64,000 nucleotides of DNA from Hydractinia symbiolongicarpus (lineage: Eukaryota > Cnidaria > Hydrozoa > Anthoathecata > Hydractiniidae): the NCBI RefSeq assembly GCF_029227915.1, contig NC_079884.1, forward strand, positions 2,854,001 through 2,918,000. Reading direction: 5' to 3'. Numbering within the stretch: position 1 is the first letter of the stretch; each line of letters begins with the position of its first letter. The translations under genes and the position numbers were made by a program. Shown piece by piece: positions 52,921 to 63,431 of the stretch. The notes below the pieces were generated by a model. It did no database searches. It saw only the letters and a program-made list of their open reading frames with translations, and had not been told where the DNA came from.

Positions 52921-53060
52921 GAGACAGTTTCAAAATCTGCATTTCATTGAGATTCTAACGGTGCCAATCCGTTTGAGTTACAAAGGTTGCGTCACATATT
53001 CGTACCAACATGTATTTAGTGATTTTCTTCCGATATTACTAAGTTGTATCGCTTTCAACA

Positions 53061-53804
53061 ATGAAACGATTGACTGTGGGACCTAATGGAACTGATTTTG
53101 GACTTTGACCTTATAAATGTGATAAATGAGTCATTTTGACTACAAGAAATAAAATTCTTCTTAATTTGACATGATTGCTGGAACTCAGCCATTGCACTGG
53201 GCGTTGTGGTAGCGCTTTATTTAAAAACTAAGATAAATAAGTCATTTTTCACTCTGGGACCAATACTAGCCGTTATCGCGCGCTGAAGAAGTAGAGACAG
53301 TTTCAAAAGCTACATTTCATTGACTTTCTAACGGTGTCAAACCGTTTGAGTTACAACGGTTGCGTCACACATTCGTACCAACATGTATTTAATAATTTTT
53401 TCGGATATTCCTAAGTTGTATCGCTTTCAACAATGAAACGATTGACTGTGGGACCTAATGGAACTGATTTTGGACTTTGACCTTATAAATGTGATAAATG
53501 AGTCATTTTGACTACAAGAAATAAAATTCTTCTTAATTTGACATGATTGCTGGAACTCAGCCATTGCACTGGGCGTTGTGGTAGCGCTTTATTTAAAAAC
53601 TAAGATAAATAAGTCATTTTTCACTCTGGGACCAATACTAGCCGTTATCGCGCGCTGAAGAAGTAGAGACAGTTTCAAAAGCTACATTTCATTGACTTTC
53701 TAACGGTGTCAAACCGTTTGAGTTACAACGGTTGCGTCACACATTCGTACCAACATGTATTTAATAATTTTTTCGGATATTCCTAAGTTGTATCGCTTTC
53801 AACA
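53061..53804 (+). repeat. Adjacent single-monomer duplication (372 bp)
   Basis: The stretch starting ATGAAACGATTGACTGTGGG at 53061 repeats from 53433. Both copies include the rare ACCTAATGGAACTG, TTTTTCACTCTGGGACC and TTTAATAATTTTTTCGG. The equivalent place in the second 13-monomer copy (near 57800-58160) has only one. This is a recent one-monomer gain. Confidence 0.85.
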
Positions 53805-54408
53805 GTCAAACGATTGACTGTGGGACCTAATTCAACTGATTTTGGACTTTGACCTTATAAATGTGATAAATGAGTCATTTTGACTATAAGAAATAACATT
53901 CTTCTTAATTTGACATGATTGCTGGAACTCAGCGATTACACTGGGCGCTGTGGTAACGCTTTATTTAAAAATTATGATAAATAAGTCATTTTTTACTTTG
54001 GGACCAATCCTAGCCGTTATCACGCGCTGAAGAAGTAGAAACAGTTTCAAAAAGTCCATTTCATTGACTTTCTAACGGTGTCAATCCGTTTGAGTTACAA
54101 CGGTTGCGTCACATATTCGTACCAACATGTATTTAGTGATTTTTTCCAATATTACTAAGTTGTATTGCTTTTAACAGTAAAACGATTGACTGTGGGAATT
54201 AATTGAGCTGATTCTGGACTGTGACTTTATAAATGTCATAAATGAGCCAATTGGTCTCCAAGGAATAACTTTCTTTTAAATTTGACGTGAGTGCTGGAAT
54301 TCAGCGATTACATTAGGCTCTGTGGTAGCGCTTTATTAAAAGATTATATAAATAAGTCTTTTCTTACTGTGGCACCAATCGTGGCCGTTAGCACGCACTG
54401 AATAAATA

Positions 54409-54745
54409 GGAACAGTTTCAAAGACTACATTTCATTGACTTTCTATCTGTATAAATCCGTTTGAGTTATAACGGTTGCGTCACATATTCGTACCAACATG
54501 TATTTAGCGATAGTATTGGGATATTACTAGGTTGCATCGCTTCTAACAGAGAAACGATTGGCTGTGGGACTTAATTGAACTAACTTTGGACTGTGACCTT
54601 ATAACTGTGATAAATGAGCCAATTGGTCTCCAAGGAATAACATTCTTCTTAATTTGACATGATTGCTGGTATTCAGCGATTACATTAGGCTATGTCATAG
54701 CGCTTTATTTTAAAACTTAGATAAATAAGTCGCGCAGAATAAATA
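54409..54745 (+). repeat. Truncated and fused monomer, deletion type 2
   Basis: 337 bp. The sequence TTTTTACTGTGGGACCAATCC and the following CCGTTATC are missing, so AAATAAGTC runs directly into GCGCAGAATAAATAGG (junction near 54731). The first half matches 58771 and the second half matches 59144. The switch lies at GGACTGTGACCT, so this monomer is also a recombination product. Confidence 0.86.
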
Positions 54746-55861
54746 GGAACTGTTTCAAAGACTACATTTCATTGAGTTTTTAGCGGCATAAATCCGTTTG
54801 AGTTACAACGGTTACGTCACATACTCGTACCAACATGTATAAAGCGATAGTATTCGGATATTACTAGGTTGCATCGCTTTTAACAGTGAAACGTTTGACT
54901 GGGGGATTTAATTGAACTGCTCTTGGACTTTGACCTGATAAATGTGATAAATGAGACAATTGGACTCCAAGAAATAACATTCTTCTTAATTTGACATGAT
55001 TGCTGGAACTCAGCGATTACACTGGGCGCTGTTGTAACGCTTTATTTAAAAATTAAGATAAATAAGTCATTTTATACTGTGGGACCAATCCTAGCCGTTA
55101 TCGCGCGGTGAAGAAGTAGAGACAGTTTCAAACGTTACACTTCAATGATTTTCTAACGGTGTCAATCCGTTTGAGTTACAACGGTTGCGTCACACATTCG
55201 TACCAACATGTATTTAGTGATTTTCTTCCGATATTACTAAGTTGCATCGCTTTCAACAGTGAAACGATTGACTGTGGGACCTAATTGAACTGATTTTGGA
55301 CTTTGACCTTATAAATGTGATAAATAAGTCATTTTGACTACAAGAAATAACATTCTTCTTAATTTGACATGATTGTGGGAACTCAGCTGCTGCACACGAC
55401 CCTGTGGTAGCGATTCATAAAAAATTTAGATGAATAAGTCATTTTTACTGTGGAACCAATCCTAGCCGTTAGCGCGCGCTGAAGATATAGAGACAGTTTC
55501 AAAAACTCCTTTTCATTGACTTTCTACCGATGTCAATCCGTTTGAGTTACAACGGTTGCGTCACACATTCGTACCAACATGCTTTTAGTGATTTTTTTCG
55601 GATATTCCTTAGTTGTATCGCTTTCAGCAGTGAAACGATTGACTGTGGGACTTAATTGAACTGATATTGAACTTTGACCTTCTAATTGTGATAAATGAGC
55701 CATTTTGACTAAAAGAAATAACATTCTTTTTAATTTGACATGATTGTGGGAACTCAGCGGTTGCACAGGACCCTGTGGTAGCGATTCATTTAAAAATTTA
55801 GATAAATAAGTCATTTTTACTGTGGGACCAATCCTAGCCGTTACCGCGCGCTGAAGATATA

Positions 55862-56199
55862 GAGACAGTTTCAAAAACTCCATTTCATTGACTTTCTAAC
55901 GGTATCAATCCGCTTCAGTTACAACAGTTGCGTCACATATTCGTACCAGCATGTATTTAGTGGTTTTCTTCCGATATTACTAAGTTGTATTACTTTTAAC
56001 AGTAAAGCGATTGACTTTGTGAAATAATTGAACTGATTTTGGACTGTGACCTTTTAAATGTGATAAATGAGCCGATTGGTCTCCAAGAAATAACATTCTT
56101 CTTTATTTGACATGATTGATTCTTTATTTAAAAATTAAGATAAATAAGTCATTTCTACTGTGGGACTAATCCTAGCCGTTAGCGCGCGCTGAAGATATA
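55862..56199 (+). repeat. Truncated monomer, deletion type 1 (partner of 51121)
   Basis: 338 bp, with the junction near 56118. It lacks the 8-bp insertion of its partner at 51121, so the insertion arose after the 13-monomer unit was duplicated, or was lost here. Confidence 0.87.
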
Positions 56200-57315
56200 G
56201 AGACAGTTTCAAAATCTGCATTTCATTGATTTTATAACGGTGTCAATCCGTTTGAGTTACAACAGTTGCGTCACACATTCGTACCAACATGTATTTAGTG
56301 ATTTTTTTCCGATATTACTAAGTTGTATCGCTTTCAACAATGAAACGATTGACTGTGGGACCTAATTGAACTGATTTTGGACTTTGACCTTATAAATGTG
56401 ATAAATGAGTCATTTTGACTACAAGAAATAACATTCTTCTTAATTTGACATGATTGCTGGAACTCAGCGATTACACTGGGCGCTGTGGTAACGCTTTATT
56501 AAAAAATTAAGATAAATAAGTCATTTTTACTGTGGCACCAATCCTAGCCGTTATCGCGCGCTGAAGAAGTAGACACAGTTTCAAAAACTACATTTCATTG
56601 ATTTTCTAACGGGGTCAATCCGTTTGGGTTACAACGGTTGCGTCACATATTCGTACCAACATGTATTTAGTGATTTTCTTCCGATATTACTAAGTTGCAT
56701 CGCTTTTAACAGTGAAACGATTGACTGTGGGACTTAATTGAACTGATTTTGGACTTTGACCTTATAAATGTTGTAAGCGAGACAATTGGACTCCAAGAAA
56801 TAACATTCTTTTTAATTTGGCATGATTGTGGGAACTTAGCTGTTGCACAGGACCCTGTGGTAGCGATTCATTTAAAATTAAGATAAATAAGTCATTTTTA
56901 CTTTGGGGCCAATCCTAGCCGTTAGCGCGCGCTGAAGATATAGAGACAGTTTCAAAAACTCCATTTCATTGACTTTCTAACGGTGTCAATCCGTTTGAGT
57001 TACAACGGTTGAGTCACACATTCGTACCAACATGTTTTTAGTGATTTTTTTTCGGATATTCCTTAGTTGTATCGCTTTCAGCAGTGAAACGATTGACTGT
57101 GGGACTTAATTGAACTGATTTTGAACTTTGACCTTCTATTTGTGATAAATAAGCCGCTTTGACAACAAGAAGTAACATTCTTCTTAATTTGACATGATTG
57201 TGGGACCTCAGCGGTTGCACAGGACCCTGTGGTAGCGATTCATTTAAAAATTTAGATAAATAAGTCATTTTTACTGTGGGACCAATCCTACCCGTTAGCG
57301 CGCGCTGAAGATATA

Positions 57316-57654
57316 GAGACAGTTTCAAAAACTCCATTTCATTGACTTTCCAACGGTATCAATCCGCTTCAGTTACAACAGTTGCGTCACATATTCGTAC
57401 CAGCATGTATTTAGTGATTTTCTTCCGATATTACTAAGTTGTATTGCTTTTAACAGTGAAGCGATTGACTGTGTGAATTAATTGAACTGAGATAGGACTG
57501 TGACCTTATAAATGTGATGAATGAGCCGATTGGTCTGCAAGAAATAACATTCTTCTTTATTTGACATGAATGATTCTTTATTTAAAAATTAAGATAAATA
57601 AGTCATTTTTTACTGTGGGACCAATCCTAGCCGTTATCGCGCGCTGAAGAAATA
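57316..57654 (+). repeat. Truncated monomer, deletion type 1 (partner of 52583)
   Basis: 339 bp, with the junction near 57571 reading CATGAATGATTCTTTATTT. One base differs from the other copies at the join. Confidence 0.87.
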
Positions 57655-59143
57655 GAGACAGTTTCAAAAACTACATTTCATTGAGATTCTAACGGTGTCA
57701 ATCCGTTTGAGTTACAAAGGTTGCGTCACATATTCGTACCAACATGTATTTAGTGATTTTCTTTCGATATTACCAAGTTGTATCGCTTTTAACAGTGAAA
57801 CGATTGACTGTGGGAATTAATTGAACTGATTATGGACTGTGACGTTATAAATGTGATAAATGAGCCAGCTGAACAACAAGAAATAAAATTCTTCTTAATT
57901 TGACATGATTGCTGGAACTCAGCCATTACACTGGGCGTTGTGGTAGCGCTTTATTTAAAAACTAAGATAAATAAGTCATTTTTCACTCTGGGACCAATGC
58001 TAGCCGTTATCGCGCGCTGAAGAAGTAGAGACAGTTTCAAAAGCTACATTTCATTGACTTTCTAACGGTGTCAATCCGTTTGAGTTACAACGGTTGCGTC
58101 ACACATTCGTACCAACATGTATTTAATAATTTTTTCGGATATTCCTAAGTTGTATCGCTTTCAACAGTCAAACGATTGACTGTGGGACCTAATTCAACTG
58201 ATTTTGGACTTTGACCTTATAAATGTGATAAATGAGTCATTTTGACTATAAGAAATAACATTCTTCTTAATTTGACATGATTGCTGGAACTCAGCGATTA
58301 CACTGGGCGCTGTGGTAACGCTTTATTTAAAAATTATGATAAATAAGTCATTTTTTACTTTGGGACCAATCCTAGCCGTTATCGCGCGCTGAAGAAGTAG
58401 AAACAGTTTCAAAAAGTCCATTTCATTGACTTTCTAACGGTGTCAATCCGTTTGAGTTACAACGGTTGCGTCACATATTCGTACCAACATGTATTTAGTG
58501 ATTTTTTCCAATATTACTAAGTTGTATTGCTTTTAACAGTAAAACGATTGACTGTGGGAATTAATTGAGCTGATTCTGGACTGTGACTTTATAAATGTCA
58601 TAAATGAGCCAATTGGTCTCCAAGGAATAACTTTCTTTTAAATTTGACGTGAGTGCTGGAATTCAGCGATTACATTGGGCTCTGTGGTAGCGCTTTATTA
58701 AAAGATTATATAAATAAGTCTTTTCTTACTGTGGCACCAATCGTGGCCGTTAGCACGCACTGAATAAATAAGAACAGTTTCAAAGACTACATTTCATTGA
58801 CTTTCTATCTGTATAAATCCGTTTGAGTTATAACGGTTGCGTCACATATTCGTACCAACATGTATTTAGCGATAGTATTGGGATATTACTAGGTTGCATC
58901 GCTTCTAACAGAGAAACGATTGGCTGTGGGACTTAATTGAACTAACTTTGGACTGTGACCTGATTAATGTGATAAATGTGACAATTGGACTCCAAGAAAT
59001 AACATTCTTCTTAATTTGACATGATTGCTGGAACTCAGTGATTACACTGGGCGCTGTGGTAGCGCTTTATTTAAAAATTAAGTTAAGTATGTCATTTTTT
59101 ACTGTGGGACCAATACTAGCCGTTATGGCGCGCTGAAGAAATA

Positions 59144-59480
59144 GAGACAGTATCAAAAACTACATTTCATTGACTTTCTAACGGTGTCAATCCGTTTGAG
59201 TTACAACAGTTGCGTCAAATATTCGTACCAACATGTATTTAGTGATTTTCTTCCGATATTACTAAGTTGTATTGCTTTTAACAGTGAAACGATTGCCTGT
59301 GGGAATTAATTGAATTGATTTTGGACTGTGACCTTATAACTGTGATAAATGAGCCAATTGGTCTCCAAGGAATAACATTCTTCTTAATTTGACATGATTG
59401 CTGGTATTCAGCGATTACATTAGGCTATGTCATAGCGCTTTATTTAAAAACTTAGATAAATAAGTCGCGCAGAATAAATA
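59144..59480 (+). repeat. Truncated monomer, deletion type 2
   Basis: 337 bp, with the junction near 59466. It carries the marks GATTGCCTGTGGGAATTAAT and GGCTATGTCATAGCGC. Unlike 54409 it is not fused, so it shows the parental form of that deletion. Confidence 0.86.
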
Positions 59481-60597
59481 GGAACTGTTTCAAAGACTAC
59501 ATTTCATTGACTTTTTAGCGGCATAAATCCGTTTGAGTTACAACGGTTACGTCACATACTCGTACCAACATGTATAAAGCGATAGTATTCGGATATTACT
59601 AGGTTGCATCGCTTTTAACAGTGAAACGTTTGACTGGGGGATTTAATTGAACTGCTCTTGGACTTTGACCTGATAAATGTGATAAATGAGACAATTGGAC
59701 TCTAAGAAATAACATTCTTCTTAATTTGACATGATTGCTGGAACTAAGTGAATACACTGGGCGCTGTGGTAGCGTTTTATTTAAAAATTAAGTTAAGTAA
59801 GTCATTTTTTACTGTGGGAACAATCCTAGCTGTTATCGCGCGCTGATGAAATAGAGACAGTATCAAAAACTACATTTCATTGACATTCTAACGGTGTCAA
59901 TCCGTTTGAGTTACAACGGTTGCGTCACATATTCGTACCAACATGTATTTAGTGATTTTCTTCCGATATTACTAAGTTGTATTGCTTTTAACAGTAAAAC
60001 GATTGACTGTGGAAATTAATTGAGCTGATTCTGGACTGTGACTATATAAATGTCATAAATGAGCCATTTGGTCTCCAAGGAATAACTTTCTCTTTAATTT
60101 GACGTGAGTGCCGGAATTCAGCGATTACATTAGGCTCTGTGGTAGCGCTTTATTAAAAAATTATATAAATAAGTCTTTTCTTACTGTGGCACCAATCCTG
60201 GCCGTTAGCACGCGCTGAATAAATAGGAACAGTTTCAAGGACTACATTTCATTGACTTTCTATCTGTATAAATCCGTTTGAGTTATAACGGTTGCGTCAC
60301 ATATTCGTACCAACATGTATTTAGCGATAGTATTGGGATATTACTAGGTTGCATCGCTTCTAACAGAGAAACGATTGGCTGTGGGACTTAATTGAACTAA
60401 CTTTGGACTGTGACCTGATAAATGTGATAAATGAGACAATTGGACTCCAAGAAATAACATTCTTCTTAATTGGACATGAGTGCTGGAACTCAGCGATTAC
60501 ACTCGACCCTGTGGTAGCGCTTCATTTAAATATTTAGATAAATAAGTCATTTCTACTGTGGGACCAATCCTAGCCGTTAGCGCGCGCTGAAGATATA

Positions 60598-60933
60598 GAG
60601 ACAGTTTCAAACCTCCATTTCATTGACTTTCTAACGGTCTAAATTTGTTTGAGTTACAACGGTTGCATCACACATTCGTACCAACATGTATTTTGTGATT
60701 TTTTTCCGATATTACTAAGTTGTATCGCTTTCAACAGTGAAACGATTGACTGTGGGAATTAATTGAATTGATTTTGGACTGTGACCTTATAACTGTGATA
60801 AATGAGCCAATTGGTCTCCAAGGAATAACATTCTTCTTAATTTGACATGATTGCTGGTATTCAGCGATTACATTAGGCTATGTCATAGCGCTTTATTTAA
60901 AAACTTAGATAAATAAGTCGCGCAGAATAAATA
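60598..60933 (+). repeat. Truncated monomer, deletion type 2, in 4-mer copy 1
   Basis: 336 bp, with the junction near 60919. The front half has TTTCAAACCTCCATTTC and GGTCTAAATTTGTTTGAG. The rear half is the usual type 2 end. Confidence 0.85.
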
Positions 60934-62049
60934 GGAACTGTTTCAAAGACTACATTTCATTGACTTTTTAGCAGCATAAATCCGTTTGAGTTACAACGGT
61001 ACGTCACATACTCGTACCAACATGTATAAAGCGATAGTATTCGGATATTACTAGGTTGCATCGCTTTTAACAGTGAAACGTTTGACTGGGGGATTTAATT
61101 GAACTGCTCTTGGACTTTGACCTGATAAATGTGATAAATGAGACAATTGGACTCTAAGAAATAACATTCTTCTTAATTTGACATGATTGCTGGAACTAAG
61201 TGAATACACTGGGCGCTGTGGTAGCGTTTTATTTAAAAATTAAGTTAAGTAAGTCATTTTTTACTGTGGGAACAATCCTAGCCGTTATCGCGCGCTGATG
61301 AAATAGAGACAGTATCAAAAACTACATTTCATTGACATTCTAACGGTGTCAATCCGTTTGAGTTACAACGGTTGCGTCACATATTCGTACCAACATGTAT
61401 TTAGTGATTTTCTTCCGATATTACTAAGTTGTATTGCTTTTAACAGTAAAACGATTGACTGTGGGAATTAATTGAGCTGATTCTGGACTGTGACTTTATA
61501 AATGTCATAAATGAGCCATTTGGTCTCCAAGGAATAACTTTCTCTTTAATTTGACGTGAGTGCTGGAATTCAGCGATTACATTAGGCTCTGTGGTAGCGC
61601 TTTATTAAAAAATTATATAAATAAGTCTTTTCTTACTGTGGCACCAATCCTGGCCGTTAGCACGCGCTGAATAAATAGGAACAGTTTCAAGGACTACATT
61701 TCATTGACTTTCTATCTGTATAAATCCGTTTGAGTTATAACGGTTGCGTCACATATTCGTACCAACATGTATTTAGCGATAGTATTGGGATATTACTAGG
61801 TTGCATCGCTTCTAACAGAGAAACGATTGGCTGTGGGACTTAATTGAACTAACTTTGGACTGTGACCTGATAAATGTGATAAATGAGACAATTGGACTCC
61901 AAGAAATAACATTCTTCTTAATTTGACATGATTGCTGGAACTCAGCGATTACACTCGACCCTGTGGTAGCGCTTCATTTAAATATTTAGATAAATAAGTC
62001 ATTTCTACTGTGGGACCAATCCTAGCCGTTAGCGCGCGCTGAAGATATA

Positions 62050-62385
62050 GAGACAGTTTCAAACCTCCATTTCATTGACTTTCTAACGGTCTAAATTTGT
62101 TTGAGTTACCACGGTTGCATCACACATTCGTACCAACATGTATTTTGTGATTTTTTTCCGATATTACTAAGTTGTATCGCTTTCAACAGTGAAACGATTG
62201 ACTGTGGGAATTAATTGAATTGATTTTGGACTGTGACCTTATAACTGTGATAAATGAGCCAATTGGTCTCCAAGGAATAACATTCTTCTTAATTTGACAT
62301 GATTGCTGGAATTCAGCGATTACATTAGGCTATGTCATAGCGCTTTATTTAAAAACTTAGATAAATAAGTCGCCCAGAATAAATG
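62050..62385 (+). repeat. Truncated monomer, deletion type 2, in 4-mer copy 2
   Basis: 336 bp, 1452 bp after its partner at 60598. The junction, near 62370, reads AAGTCGCCCAGAATAAATGG, two bases different from its partner. Confidence 0.85.
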
Positions 62386-62722
62386 GGAACTGTTTCAAAG
62401 ACTACATTTCATTGACTTTTCAGCGGCATAAATCCGTTTGAGTTACAACGGTTGCGTCACATATTCGTACCAACATGTATTTAGTGATTTTCTTCCGATA
62501 TTACTAAGTTGTGTTGCTTTTAACAGTGAAACGATTGCCTGTGGGAATTAATTGAATTGATTTTGGACTGTGACCTTATAACTGTGATAAATGAGCCAAT
62601 TGGTCTCCAAGGAATAACATTCTTCTTAATTTGACATGATTGCTGGTATTCAGCGATTACATTAGGCTATGTCATAGCGCTTTATTTAAAAACTTAGATA
62701 AATAAGTCGCGCAGAATAAATA
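62386..62722 (+). repeat. Truncated chimeric monomer, deletion type 2
   Basis: 337 bp. It begins like the GCGGCATAAATCCG monomers but switches after GAGTTACAACGGTTGCG to the GTGATTTTCTTCCGATATT type, and then ends with the type 2 deletion (near 62708). It stands directly after another type 2 monomer, where the 4-mer order breaks down. Confidence 0.82.
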
Positions 62723-63095
62723 GGAACTGTTTCAAAGACTACATTTCATTGACTTTTTAGCGGCATAAATCCGTTTGAGTTACAACGGTTGCGTCACATA
62801 CTCGTACCAACATTTATAAAGCGATAGTATTCGGATATTACTAGGTTGCATCGCTTTTAACAGTGAAACGTTTGACTGGGGGATTTAATTGAACTGCTCT
62901 TGGACTTTGACCTTATAAAGGTGATAAATGAGCCAGTTTGACTACAAGAAATAACAGTCTTCTTTATTTGACATGATTGCTGGAACTAAGTGAATACACT
63001 GGGCGCTGTGGTAGCGTTTTATTTAAAAATTAAGTTAAGTAAGTCAGTTTTTACTGTGGGAACAATCCTAGCCGTTATCGCTCGGTGAAGAAATA

Positions 63096-63431
63096 GAGAC
63101 AGTATCAAAAACTACATTTCATTGACTTTCTAACGGTGTCAATCCGTTTGAGTTACAACGGTTGCGTCACATATTCGTACCAACATGTATTTAGTGATTT
63201 TCTTCCGATATTACTAAGTTGTATTGCTTTTAACAGTGAAACGATTGCCTGTGGGAATTAATTGAATTGATTTTGGACTGTGACCTTATAACTGTGATAA
63301 ATGAGCCAATTGGTCTCCAAGGAATAACATTCTTCTTAATTTGACATGATTGCTGGTATTCAGCGATTACATTAGGCTATGTCATAGCGCTTTATTTATA
63401 AACTTAGACAAATAAGTCGCAAGAATAAATA
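63096..63431 (+). repeat. Truncated monomer, deletion type 2
   Basis: 336 bp, with the junction near 63418 reading AAATAAGTCGCAAGAATAAA. One CG pair of the usual junction is lost. Confidence 0.83.

Larger units (their letters stand above)
50378..55118 (+). repeat. Thirteen-monomer higher-order repeat, copy 1 (4741 bp)
   Basis: Landmarks are at 50378, 50749, 51121, 51467, 51839, 52210, 52583, 52921, 53294, 53666, 54038, 54409 and 54746. It corresponds to 55119-59480. The offset is 4741 bp for the first three monomers and 4733-4734 for the next ones, because copy 1 has an 8-bp direct duplication in monomer 51121 (AAAGGTGAAAAGGTGATAAA, near 51315-51334). Copy 1 has one extra monomer (53294/53666 are a 372-bp duplication) and one fused monomer (54409), so its length stays equal to copy 2. 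Confidence 0.87.
55119..59480 (+). repeat. Thirteen-monomer higher-order repeat, copy 2
   Basis: Landmarks are at 55119, 55490, 55862, 56200, 56572, 56943, 57316, 57655, 58028, 58400, 58771 and 59144, with the last unit, 59481, shared with the next block. The marks ATGTTGTAAGCGAG (56572), the truncated monomers (55862 and 57316), GAGATTCTAACGG (57655) and TTCTATCTGTATAAATCCG (58771) appear in the same order as in copy 1. Monomers 58771 and 59144 are separate here but are represented by a single hybrid at 54409 in copy 1. Confidence 0.87.
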
